From Pedobacter psychroterrae (GTDB lineage: Bacteria > Bacteroidota > Bacteroidia > Sphingobacteriales > Sphingobacteriaceae), in assembly GCF_004331695.1 (NCBI RefSeq), contig NZ_SJSL01000002.1, forward strand, positions 1,213,873 to 1,277,872: a DNA stretch of 64,000 bases, in the 5' to 3' direction. The notes beneath the pieces were generated by a model. It did not search any database and was not told the DNA's origin. It saw nothing but the letters and a program-made list of their open reading frames with translations. Shown here in pieces: positions 54,679 through 63,089 of the stretch; the stretch's first letter is position 1, and each line of letters starts with the position of its first letter. A program made the position numbers and the translations under genes.

Positions 54679-55563
54679 ATGTTACATAAAAAAGAATATT
54701 TCGAACAAATGGTGAATGAGCCACGCAATCCGAGCCACTGGCATGCCTTGTACCTGGATAAAAGTGTTCCATTTAACGCCGATGCCAAAGCTGCTTTTTT
54801 GTACGATTCTTCTACTAAAAGCAGACAATTTCTTTACCCTGTAGTTAAGGTGTTTGCAAGGCTTTCTATTGTGTTGATGCAGTTGTTTAAAGTTTTAATT
54901 CCTAATTTAATCAACGCGCCTAAAATGCTACACAAATGCCTGTATATTGGTATGAAGTATTTTATTACACCTGAGGCGAATTTTGTTATTCTGCGACATT
55001 TTTATCTAGGCTCTGAAGTATTGAGATTTATAAAGGACAATGTAGAAGGAGCAGAAGAAATTCCAATGAATCCTTTAAAGCCTTTATCGGTAAGTGATGT
55101 TAAAGATAATTTATTTCTGGAGCACGATTTAAACTTGTATAATTTCATCATTAACCTTAACAAGGCAATCGAGGAAAAAGGATTAAAAATTCAAAAGAAG
55201 TCAAATCCTGATTATAGTGCCATAACTACAGGTGAGATTCCTTTTTCAGAATTCAGAGACGGATGGACCAATTTTATTGATCTTGGTACTGCAATTGAAG
55301 TATTTACTCCAGTTTATCAGTTTTACCTAACAGACAATGATTTTTGGCGTGCTACCAATTCATTGCAACTTGATGAAGTTATCGGTATTTATGCAGCTAC
55401 TATTATGGATTGTCCAGAAAAACTTACTGCATTAAATAATAAGCATCCGATGATACCGTTACCTACAGCTGGTGCGGCATTCAGGTTGTTACTTCATGGT
55501 TTCTCTACCGAAGTGCTACATGCAATGTTGGTGCAAAGTAAGAAAGCTAGCGGTAACAATTAA
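54679..55563 (+). CDS. Unrecognised 294-aa protein downstream of the KAS III fusion
   Basis: The protein is mostly helical with one hydrophobic stretch (about 53-75, VFARLSIVLMQLFKVLIPNLI) and conserved-looking acidic/His segments: LRHFYLGSEVLRFIKDNVEGAEEIP, NLFLEHDLNLYNFIINL and AAFRLLLHGFSTEVLHAMLVQS. It starts 7 bases after the fusion gene and is surely co-transcribed with it. I do not recognise the family. His/Glu-rich helices might hold another metal site or act as a partner for the diiron domain. A bidirectional terminator lies about 100 bases downstream. Confidence 0.7.
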   Translation: MLHKKEYFEQMVNEPRNPSHWHALYLDKSVPFNADAKAAFLYDSSTKSRQFLYPVVKVFARLSIVLMQLFKVLIPNLINAPKMLHKCLYIGMKYFITPEANFVILRHFYLGSEVLRFIKDNVEGAEEIPMNPLKPLSVSDVKDNLFLEHDLNLYNFIINLNKAIEEKGLKIQKKSNPDYSAITTGEIPFSEFRDGWTNFIDLGTAIEVFTPVYQFYLTDNDFWRATNSLQLDEVIGIYAATIMDCPEKLTALNNKHPMIPLPTAGAAFRLLLHGFSTEVLHAMLVQSKKASGNN

Positions 55564-55664
55564 TTTATACTGTTTTTACCCCTTCCGTAAAGCTGTTTCT
55601 ATCTTTGGATTATATTGACCTGAAATTTATGGGAAAAATGCGGTTGTTAGTGTGAATTAAATAG

Positions 55665-55690
55665 AAAAGGCGCAATCTCTTGCGCCTTTT
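55665..55690. terminator. Bidirectional rho-independent terminator
   Basis: AAAAGGCGCA at 55665-55674 and TGCGCCTTTT at 55681-55690 form a perfect 10-bp stem with a 6-base loop. A- and T-tracts at both ends allow function in both directions; it probably ends the KAS III operon. Confidence 0.85.
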
Positions 55691-55815
55691 GTGAACTTCA
55701 CTGACATTTTCTCGAACCACTTTGTGTCAGATTTAAAACGTATAATTAATTTGGTTGATGAATTAGATGACAAATATTGAAAGTTCTCTAGTAGAGTTTT
55801 TTGTGATTTCACTAC

Positions 55816-55837
55816 TAGAGTATATTGGAATACTCTA
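55816..55837. repeat. Perfect 8-bp inverted repeat
   Basis: TAGAGTAT at 55816-55823 and ATACTCTA at 55830-55837 are separated by 6 bases. A related CTCTAGTAGAG copy lies just upstream near 55786. This could be an operator or a remnant of a mobile-element end; there is no adjacent gene to decide. Confidence 0.45.
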
Positions 55838-56201
55838 ATAGGGAGAAATACTTTGAAGTTAGGTATGTTTTATGGGTGATTATGAAAAAAGACGCTTCGA
55901 TATTTCGGCTAAAATTATATGTATGTGAGCACCCAAAACAAACAAGAGATAAAAGTCCTTTTGATGATTTATAATTTAATATATTAGCAATACAAAACCA
56001 ACAAATCTATGGCTCCAATACAACTTCAAACAGCTGCATTGGAGAATGTTTATGACTGGTATAAAAAGTTGTAGCCAATGGGCAATGAATGTGGTCTTAA
56101 ATCAAGGAAAACCAAAGATAATACTTGAACAATTTATTGACCGCTGACAAGGTTCTCCATCGCGGACAAAGTTAAACTTTAGCTGTTAAATTTAAATAAA
56201 G

Positions 56202-57299
56202 ATGAGAAAATTTACCATTAGTATTTTATTGTTTCTTGTAGCTATCTCTAGTCTGTTTAGTCAAGAAAATAAATTAAACAGACCTCAAACTCCTAATGAG
56301 CCATATCCATATCACTCCGAGGATGTAACATTTGAGAACTCTACAGATGGAATCACCCTAGCTGGTACATTCACCTATCCAAAAGGTGGAAGTAACCTAC
56401 CTGCGGTAGTTCTAATTCACGGAAGCGGACCCAATGATAGGGATTGTGATTATTTGGAGCATAAACCGTTCTTAGTAATTTCTGACTTCTTTACAAAAAA
56501 CGGAATTGCTGTTCTAAGATTTGACAAACGAGGGGTTAGCAAATCTACAGGGGTTTATGCCACTGCTACTTCTATCGATTTTGCAAGGGATGTTGAATTT
56601 GCTGTAGCATATCTCAAGAAAAGAAAAGAGGTAGATAAAAACAAAATTGGATTAGTTGGCCATAGTGAGGGCGGTATTATAGCTCCTATGGTTGTTGAGA
56701 AATCAAAAGATGTTCGTTACATTATTTTAATGGCAGGCCCCACAATCAAGGGAGATAAATTGCTCTTGCTTCAAGACAGGTTAATTTCAAAATCACTGGG
56801 AGAATCGGAAAGCAATATAGAATTAGCTGACAGAATAAATGCTAAAGCTTATGCTATTGCTAATGACAGCTCATCTAATGAAGTTAAGAAGATGACCCTA
56901 AAGGCACACATAAAAAATACATATAAAGATAATCCTAGTCTAAGGAAGCCTGAAAAAATGACAGAAGATGAATTTATAGATAGAGAAATTAAATTCTATA
57001 CAGAAAATTGGACGCAATTCTATATAAGATATGACCCTGCAAAGGCACTTGAGAAATTAAGCGTTCCTCTTCTTGCCATATTTGGTAGCAAAGATTTACA
57101 GGTTCCTTCTAAGGAAAATGCAGCAGTATTAGAAAGGCTGGCCAAGGAAAAAAAGAATTTTAAAATTACTATACTACCGAATTTGAACCATTTATTTCAG
57201 GAATGTGAAACAGGTTCACCAAGAGAATACAAGAAAATTGAGCAAACTATTTCCCCAATTGCACTTAACGAAATGATACACTGGATTAAAGAAAGCTGA
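56202..57299 (+). CDS. Secreted alpha/beta hydrolase
   Basis: The 365-residue protein has a signal peptide (MRKFTISILLFLVAISSLFSQ). Catalytic residues are S155 in GLVGHSEGGIIAP, D298 in AIFGSKDLQVPS and H330 in LPNLNHLFQ; the oxyanion region is VLIHGSGPNDRD. This matches the group of exported peptidase-S9/esterase-like hydrolases common in Bacteroidota. The substrate is not predictable. It stands alone. Confidence 0.9.
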   Translation: MRKFTISILLFLVAISSLFSQENKLNRPQTPNEPYPYHSEDVTFENSTDGITLAGTFTYPKGGSNLPAVVLIHGSGPNDRDCDYLEHKPFLVISDFFTKNGIAVLRFDKRGVSKSTGVYATATSIDFARDVEFAVAYLKKRKEVDKNKIGLVGHSEGGIIAPMVVEKSKDVRYIILMAGPTIKGDKLLLLQDRLISKSLGESESNIELADRINAKAYAIANDSSSNEVKKMTLKAHIKNTYKDNPSLRKPEKMTEDEFIDREIKFYTENWTQFYIRYDPAKALEKLSVPLLAIFGSKDLQVPSKENAAVLERLAKEKKNFKITILPNLNHLFQECETGSPREYKKIEQTISPIALNEMIHWIKES

Positions 57300-57646
57300 T
57301 ATGATAAATTAAATCTTGCCTATTTGAAATCGGGAGCAAGTTTGGGAGATATTAAAATTTATGGATAAAATAGCTAAATTGGTAATGGATGAATATGTTA
57401 AATAGCTTTAAAATAGAATGTTAGATTTAAGCTAGACTAACCAATCGTTACATATTTTATCAAGTAGGTTTATTTATCGAACCCCAAAAAAAATGTAATA
57501 TATTGGTTTTTAACGTTCATAACCAATGATTTTGTTTGCGATTTTGGGCTAGATATTTATTCCCATGAAGTTGACCTCACCGACATCGAACACAAAATCT
57601 TCGTTTATTCAATTTCAAACAAGACTACGAATTACCGTAAAAACAG

Positions 57647-57680
57647 AAAACCATCTTTAAGTTGCCTTGAAGATGGTTTT
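57647..57680 (-). terminator. Hairpin downstream of the tRNA 3' end
   Basis: AAAACCATCTT at 57647-57657 pairs with AAGATGGTTTT at 57670-57680 (11-bp perfect stem, 12-base loop). Read on the minus strand it follows the tRNA acceptor end by about 10 bases, as a natural tRNA terminator would. Confidence 0.7.
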
Positions 57681-57687
57681 AAATTTC

Positions 57688-57711
57688 TGTGATCCCGCTG
57701 GGATTCGAACC
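57688..57711 (-). other. tRNA 3'-end fragment (T-loop and acceptor strand), candidate attachment site
   Basis: On the minus strand the bases read GGTTCGAATCCCAGCGGGAT followed by CACA: a T-loop TTCGAAT with its 3' stem strand and a 7-base acceptor strand. Upstream sequence shows no D-arm or anticodon arm, so this is not a whole tRNA. The T-stem 5' strand already carries a mismatch (CTAGG). Such 3' fragments are left where an integrase used a tRNA gene as attachment site. The native tRNA terminator lies on the left, so the inserted element should extend right. Confidence 0.6.
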
Positions 57712-58030
57712 TAGTCGAATTTCCTGCGTTTATTCATTATCTGGGAGGTTTTGGATTTAGAACTCACCGAATCGCTCACCTTTTTTATATACGTTTTAGC
57801 TGCAAATGCTATGATACTAATATAAGGAATTAATATTCAATAAGAAAACTTATTAGCACTTTGCTAATTTTAGATTGAGATGTCGTTATACGGTTTCCCG
57901 TATTTAATATTCCAACAAGTTTTTAGTTTTGTATAGAATTCTGCGTAAAAAAGCTGTCTCTTCTATCCAAAAATCTATCATTACACAAAAAATAACTATA
58001 TTAAAAATCTAAATTAAATCTCAAACATAA

Positions 58031-60238
58031 ATGATTAGCGCTATCCACCTTAAAAATATTGCTACCTATGATCCAACAGGTGTAGAAATAAATGATCTCA
58101 AAAAAATAAATTTCATTTATGGCTCAAATGGAAGTGGAAAAACTACTCTTAGTAAATATCTCTTTGAACCACTGTTGCATAAAGATTGTAAAACACTTTG
58201 GGCAAACGATCAAGCCATAAAATTATTGATTTATAATAGGGACTTTCGAGAAAGTAATTTTAGTAAAGGAAATATAGATGGCGTGTTTACACTCGGTCAG
58301 GCTACAAAGGAAGAAGCCGAAAAAATAGAACAGCTGAAAAAACAACGTAAGGATATTATTGCTGAGGGAAATACTAAACGGGAAACCGTAAAGAAAATGA
58401 TTGAAGCTCAATTGGAACTGGACAATCAGTTCAAGGAAGAAGTATGGGTTGAGATATATAAAAAATATGAGAATGATTTTAAGGATGGATTTCGAGGCTT
58501 TATAAATAATAAAGAATCCTTTAAAGCGAAGCTTATTGAAGAATATCAGAGTAATAAAAGCAAGCTCCACGGCTTGGATAAACTTCAGGGTTTCGCTACA
58601 ACTATTTTTGGGAATAAACCAATTCTGCAAACATTGCTAATAAGCGTAGAATTTGATAATATTGAAAATATTGAACAGGATGCTATCTGGCTAAAAAAAA
58701 TTATTGGAAAAGTAGATGTAAACATTGCGAATCTAATTCAGAAACTTAATATAAACGATTGGGTAAACCAAGGACGTGGTTATATTCATAATGATAAAAT
58801 TTGTCCATTTTGCCAACAAGAAACAATTACAGTTGAGTTTAAAAAACAACTTGAGGATTATTTCGATGAAGCCTTTATTTTCGACACTAGGCAGTTGAAA
58901 AAGATGGGAGATGAATATTCGTCGGATTCTTCAAATCTATTAAATATTCTACATGAAATTGAGGAGAAAGAAAAAAACAATCCGAGTTCAAAGATTGAAA
59001 TCGAATTATTTTCTGCTTACCTTAAAACACTTCAAACCCAGTTACAGCAAAACAATAGTTTAATTGCTGTCAAAATAAAAGAACCTAGCAGATCTGTTGA
59101 GCTTCTATCAACTAGTGAGCAGCTGGAAAAGGTCAATAAAATAATAGAAGAGGCAAATAAGGCCATCACTCAACACAATATAATCGTTAATAATTTTGAA
59201 AAATCTAGGGCGGAATTGATAGGATGTATCTGGAAATATGTAATTGACGATTTTTCGGTTAGAATGCAAAATTACTTAAATAACAAATCCGGTGCGCAGA
59301 AGGGTATCGATGGCATGCAAGCAAAGATTGATAAACTGTTAGTAGAACACACTAAGGTGAATAAAGAAGTTGTGGAAAGAAGTAAAAATCTAACGAGTGT
59401 ACAACCATCAGTTGACCAGATAAATCTAACGCTGAAATCATATGGGTTTAACAACTTTATGATTGTTCCATCCAGTGTGGAGAAAAACAAATATCAAATC
59501 CAACGGGAAGATGGTGAAATGGCTGTAAATACCCTCAGTGAAGGCGAAATAACGTTTATTACTTTTTTATATTTCCTTCAACTGGCGCATGGTAGCGTAA
59601 CTGAAGATAATATTTCCGAAGAGCGCATTTTGGTTGTCGATGACCCTATCTCGAGTTTAGATAGCAGTATTTTATTTGTTGTCAGTTCATTAATTAGGAC
59701 TTTAATCAAGGATATTAGAGCAGATAAAGGGAATATTAAACAAATTATTCTTCTGACACATAATGTTTATTTTCATAAAGAAGTTTCTTTTATAAGTAGT
59801 AAAATAAAAGAATGTAAGCACACAAACTATTGGATACTAAGAAAGCATCAAAAGCATACTAGTTTACAAAGTTTTGAAATGAAGAATCCAATACAAAGTT
59901 CCTATGAACTACTTTGGAAAGAGATAAAAAATAGGGCAGACTGTTCAACTATATCTATTCAGAACACAATGCGTCGAATTCTAGAAAATTATTTCAAAAT
60001 ACTTGGTGGAATTTCAGAGGATAATATTGTGGATAAATTCTCAATTCCCGAGGAAAAAGAAATTTGCAGATCGTTAATGCTATGGATAAATGATGGGTCA
60101 CATTCAATGCCTGACGATTTGTTTATTGAAAAACAGGATGATGTAATTGAAAAATACTACAATGTCTTCAAAAGCATATTTGTTCATGCAAAGCATGATC
60201 AGCATTTTGATATGATGATTGGTATTCAGACCCCTTAA
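58031..60238 (+). CDS. AAA ATPase of PrrC/RloC type, candidate anticodon nuclease
   Basis: The 735-residue protein has an SMC/ABC-type ATPase split by coiled coils: Walker A FIYGSNGSGKTTLS (G31-T39), a C258-P-F-C261 zinc-hook-like motif after the first coiled coil, ABC signature LSEGE (502-506) and Walker B ILVVDDPISSLDS (533-545). This is the AAA_13 family of PrrC and RloC. The C-terminal part holds R648-x3-E652 and H691 (NDGSHSM), spaced as the Arg-Glu-His triad of PrrC-like anticodon nucleases. The gene stands just before hsdM; PrrC is known to be encoded within type I restriction loci and to cut tRNA when restriction is blocked. The zinc-hook points towards RloC. Nuclease activity is inferred. 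Confidence 0.85.
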   Translation: MISAIHLKNIATYDPTGVEINDLKKINFIYGSNGSGKTTLSKYLFEPLLHKDCKTLWANDQAIKLLIYNRDFRESNFSKGNIDGVFTLGQATKEEAEKIEQLKKQRKDIIAEGNTKRETVKKMIEAQLELDNQFKEEVWVEIYKKYENDFKDGFRGFINNKESFKAKLIEEYQSNKSKLHGLDKLQGFATTIFGNKPILQTLLISVEFDNIENIEQDAIWLKKIIGKVDVNIANLIQKLNINDWVNQGRGYIHNDKICPFCQQETITVEFKKQLEDYFDEAFIFDTRQLKKMGDEYSSDSSNLLNILHEIEEKEKNNPSSKIEIELFSAYLKTLQTQLQQNNSLIAVKIKEPSRSVELLSTSEQLEKVNKIIEEANKAITQHNIIVNNFEKSRAELIGCIWKYVIDDFSVRMQNYLNNKSGAQKGIDGMQAKIDKLLVEHTKVNKEVVERSKNLTSVQPSVDQINLTLKSYGFNNFMIVPSSVEKNKYQIQREDGEMAVNTLSEGEITFITFLYFLQLAHGSVTEDNISEERILVVDDPISSLDSSILFVVSSLIRTLIKDIRADKGNIKQIILLTHNVYFHKEVSFISSKIKECKHTNYWILRKHQKHTSLQSFEMKNPIQSSYELLWKEIKNRADCSTISIQNTMRRILENYFKILGGISEDNIVDKFSIPEEKEICRSLMLWINDGSHSMPDDLFIEKQDDVIEKYYNVFKSIFVHAKHDQHFDMMIGIQTP

Positions 60239-60327
60239 TTTATTTAACTTGTAAAAATAGTTCTCCAATGTAATCTTTAAAAACATCATATTAGCATAAA
60301 GTTAAATTAGCACTACAAATAATATAT

Positions 60328-61902
60328 ATGTCTGAGGATCAAAAGAAACAGTTAGAGCAACAGCTTTGGAATATTGCCAATACGCTACGTGGCAAGATGG
60401 ATGCAGATGAATTTAGAGATTATATTTTAGGATTTATTTTTTATAAATATCTCAGCGAGCGAATGGAACTGTTTGCTAATGAGATCTTAAAACAAGATAA
60501 GTTATCTTTTAATGCTATAAATAGCCAAATGGCTGATGCTAATGAATTTCTTGAAGCAATTAAAGAGGAAGCATTAGAAAAATTAGGTTATTTCCTTAAA
60601 CCAGAAGAGTTGTTTTCTGCTGTAGCTATACGTGGTAATAGTGACGATGATTCAGAACAAAACAGTACAAATTTCATATTAGGTGATTTACAGAAAATAC
60701 TGACTAACATTCAGTTGAGTACTATGGGTACTGCAAGTGAGGAAGACTTTGATAATCTATTCGAAGATATGGATTTGAATAGTACCAAACTAGGCAAAAC
60801 ACCAGAAGCTAGAAATACTATTATCGCCAAGGTAATGGCGCATTTAGATAAAATTGATTTTAGACTAGAAGAAACTGGATTAGATGTATTAGGTGATGCT
60901 TATGAGTACCTCATCGGGCAGTTTGCTAGTGGTGCGGGAAAAAAGGCTGGTGAGTTTTATACTCCTCAAGAAGTTTCTAAAATACTGGCGAAATTGGTTA
61001 CAGTTGGCAAGCATAAACTAAAATCAGTATATGATCCAACTTGTGGATCAGGATCACTGTTATTACGGGTGGCTAGAGAAGTAAAAGATGTAGGTAATTT
61101 TTACGGTCAAGAAATGAACCGTACCACCTACAATTTGGCCCGTATGAATATGATTTTACATGGCATACACTACCGAAAGTTCGATATCAAACAGGATGAT
61201 ACATTAGAGCGTCCGCAACATTTAGGGCAAACATTTGAAGCCATTGTAGCCAATCCACCTTTTTCGGCACAGTGGAGTGCAAACCCTTTGTTTACGAGCG
61301 ATGATCGATTTAGTCAATTTGGTAAGTTAGCACCCAGCAGCAAAGCAGATTTTGCTTTTGTACAACACATGATTTATCATTTGGCTGAAAATGGGACGAT
61401 GGCTATAGTTTTACCCCATGGTGTTTTATTTAGAGGAGGTGCGGAGTTACATATTCGTAAATATTTAATTGAGCAGAAAAACTTTTTAGACGCTGTAATT
61501 GGTCTACCAGCAAATATTTTTTATGGTACCAGTATACCTACCTGTATTTTAGTTTTTAAAAAATGCAGGGAAAACCCTGATAATGTATTGTTTATTGATG
61601 CTAGTAAAGGATTTGAAAAAGTAAAAACCCAAAATATTTTAAGAGACGAACATATTGATCAAATTATTGAAACCTATGGCAATAGAACTGTTACTGAAAA
61701 ATATAGCTACAATGCTACGCTACAGGAAATTGCTGAGAATGATTATAATCTCAACATTCCCCGTTATGTAGATACTTTTGAAGAAGAGGAGGAAATTGAT
61801 ATCCAGGCTGTTATGTTAGAAATTAAACAATTAGAAGCCAAAAGAGCCGAACTAGATATAGAAATCGATGTTTATTTTAAAGAATTAGGCTTAATTTTTT
61901 AG
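60328..61902 (+). CDS. hsdM: Type I restriction-modification methyltransferase subunit
   Basis: The 524-residue protein has the HsdM N-terminal helical domain (QLWNIANTLRGKMDADEFRDYILGFIFYKYLSERME) and the N6-adenine methylase fold. The AdoMet-binding motif is D236-P-T-C-G-S-G-S, and the catalytic motif is N309-P-P-F. The C-terminal EEEEIDIQAVMLEIKQLEAKRAELDIEIDVYFKEL is the coiled coil that contacts HsdS. It methylates adenine in the bipartite site chosen by HsdS. The partner hsdS follows 48 bases later; hsdR is not in the window. Confidence 0.96.
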   Translation: MSEDQKKQLEQQLWNIANTLRGKMDADEFRDYILGFIFYKYLSERMELFANEILKQDKLSFNAINSQMADANEFLEAIKEEALEKLGYFLKPEELFSAVAIRGNSDDDSEQNSTNFILGDLQKILTNIQLSTMGTASEEDFDNLFEDMDLNSTKLGKTPEARNTIIAKVMAHLDKIDFRLEETGLDVLGDAYEYLIGQFASGAGKKAGEFYTPQEVSKILAKLVTVGKHKLKSVYDPTCGSGSLLLRVAREVKDVGNFYGQEMNRTTYNLARMNMILHGIHYRKFDIKQDDTLERPQHLGQTFEAIVANPPFSAQWSANPLFTSDDRFSQFGKLAPSSKADFAFVQHMIYHLAENGTMAIVLPHGVLFRGGAELHIRKYLIEQKNFLDAVIGLPANIFYGTSIPTCILVFKKCRENPDNVLFIDASKGFEKVKTQNILRDEHIDQIIETYGNRTVTEKYSYNATLQEIAENDYNLNIPRYVDTFEEEEEIDIQAVMLEIKQLEAKRAELDIEIDVYFKELGLIF

Positions 61903-61950
61903 TTTTCTTAAATCCTTAATGTTTATAGCAGTTACAAAATAGTACTCAAG

Positions 61951-62604
61951 ATGGTAGCAAAAAAAGATAAAGTAGGTAATGTTCCTAATTCAGAATTTGA
62001 AGATGATTGGTCAAAGCGAAGTTTGGGCGACGTATTTGAATTTAAAGTAACTAATTCATTTTCTAGAGAAAATCTAAATTATGAGACTGGGAAAGTAAAA
62101 AACATCCATTATGGCGATATTCACACCAAGTTTCAAACATTATTCGATATAACCCAAGAACAAGTACCCTTTATAAACGAAGATGTTTCTATCACAAGAA
62201 TTTCAGAAGACTTTTATTGCAAAGAGGGCGATGTGATTTTTGCCGATGCTTCTTTGGATGATGTAGGAAAAAGCATTGAAATTGTAAATATTAATAAAGA
62301 GAAACTACTTGCAGGGTTGCATACTCTTTTAGCTCGTCCGATCGCCAAATGTTTTAAAAATGGATTTACTGGTTATTTGGTTAAATCAAATAGTGTTCGA
62401 GCTCAAATTAAAAAAGAGGCACAAGGTTCAAAAGTATTAAGTATTAGTGTTGGAAGAATTTCAAAAGTAGAATTATTGTTTCCATCCCTAATTGAACAAC
62501 ATAAGATTGCAAAATTTTTAGCTTCGATAGATTTGCGAATTACGACCCAAAGCAAAATAATTGAGGACGCTTTTGAACAACGTATCAAAACGATTATTTT
62601 CTAG
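61951..62604 (+). CDS. hsdS: Type I specificity subunit, N-terminal half (TRD1), frame closed after the inversion repeat
   Basis: The 217-residue product has one target recognition domain (SKRSLGDVFEFKVTNSFSRENL, PFINEDVSITRISEDFYCKEGDVIFADASLDD) and the first part of the central conserved helix (SLIEQHKIAKFLASIDLRITTQSKIIED). A complete HsdS needs two TRDs and about 400 residues. The frame ends in TAG at 62602 because the sequence after the 23-bp repeat (62545-62567) is one base out of register: dropping one G at 62569 would read IIEDLLNNVSKRLFS into the next frame. It may function as a half subunit, or the gene may be in an OFF form. Confidence 0.9.
   Translation: MVAKKDKVGNVPNSEFEDDWSKRSLGDVFEFKVTNSFSRENLNYETGKVKNIHYGDIHTKFQTLFDITQEQVPFINEDVSITRISEDFYCKEGDVIFADASLDDVGKSIEIVNINKEKLLAGLHTLLARPIAKCFKNGFTGYLVKSNSVRAQIKKEAQGSKVLSISVGRISKVELLFPSLIEQHKIAKFLASIDLRITTQSKIIEDAFEQRIKTIIF
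62545..62567 (+). repeat. 23-bp inverted repeat, left copy (hsdS inversion site)
   Basis: These 23 bases are exactly repeated in inverse orientation at 63727-63749, in the same place of the opposing hsdS. The copy encodes TQSKIIE of the central helix. It is the likely recombination site for hsdS inversion. Confidence 0.85.
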
Positions 62605-63085
62605 AACTTTAAGGTATCAGCCTATTGGCAGTTTAGAATTTGAAGAATGGCAGATAAAATCAATAGGTGATGTGATGCGGATTGGAAGTGGGCGTGATTA
62701 CAAACATCTACATTCTGGTGATATCCCAGTTTTTGGTACTGGCGGTATCATGACTTATGTTGATAATTTTCTCTATGAGGGCGAAACAGTATGTATTGGA
62801 AGGAAGGGTACTATTGATAAGCCAATGTACTTCAACGTGCTTCCTAAATATATATATTATGCATTTCGGGCAATAAACTGGAAAGAATACAACGAAGCTT
62901 CTGGTGTACCCAGTTTATCAAAAAGCACCATCGAAAAAATTCAAATAAATGTACCATCATTCAATGAACAACTTAAAATTATGACAGTCCTATCTTGTAT
63001 TGATAAAAAAATGGATGTTGAGAGAAGGATTTTGTCTAAACTTAAAGAACAAAAGGATTACCTGCTTAATAAGCTTTTTATATAA
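62561..63085 (+). pseudogene. hsdS: Type I specificity subunit, C-terminal half (TRD2), +1 frame relative to the first half
   Basis: The frame is open from a TTG at 62561 and encodes 174 residues. It begins with the end of the central conserved helix (LLNNVSKRLFSRTLRYQP), then TRD2 (FEEWQIKSIGDVMRIGSGRDYKHLHSGDIPVFGTGG, with PSLSKSTIEKIQINVPSFNEQLKIMTVLSCIDKKMDVERRILSKLKEQKDYLLNKLFI at the end, the C-terminal conserved helix). It overlaps the first half by 44 bases in another frame. Without a genuine start it is probably a silent TRD cassette or a C-terminal half expressed by re-initiation. Confidence 0.75.
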
Positions 63086-63089
63086 AAAG
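63074..63089. repeat. 16-bp perfect palindrome at the convergent hsdS ends
   Basis: CTTTTTATATAAAAAG spans both stop codons; the two hsdS frames overlap by 8 bases here (63078-63085). It marks the centre of symmetry between the two opposing genes. Confidence 0.6.

Larger units (their letters stand above)
55564..56201. other. Gene-poor region with hairpins
   Basis: This 638-base AT-rich stretch holds the terminator at 55665-55690, the inverted repeat at 55816-55837 and a 21-codon ORF at 56009-56074 (MAPIQLQTAALENVYDWYKKL) that may be the remnant of a larger gene. No complete gene is supported. Confidence 0.5.
57300..58030. other. AT-rich intergenic region containing tRNA remnant
   Basis: The 731-base gap holds a terminator-like hairpin (57647-57680) and the tRNA fragment (57691-57711). 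A startless open frame ending with the TGA at 57691-57693 (SHEVDLTDIEHKIFVYSISN, then basic residues) may be gene debris. No complete gene is supported. Confidence 0.5.

Noticed and set aside
56009..56074. 21-codon ORF MAPIQLQTAALENVYDWYKKL.
   Set aside because: Too short and isolated, with no recognised family; mentioned only as a possible gene remnant.
57537..57693. Startless open frame reading SHEVDLTDIEHKIFVYSISN and a basic end.
   Set aside because: There is no start codon, and the frame ends inside the tRNA fragment after running through a hairpin. It may be debris but is not supported as a gene.
57688..57780. Possible complete tRNA gene on the minus strand.
   Set aside because: Only the T-loop and acceptor strand can be formed. 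No anticodon arm, D-arm or matching 5' acceptor strand follows upstream, so it is kept as a fragment.
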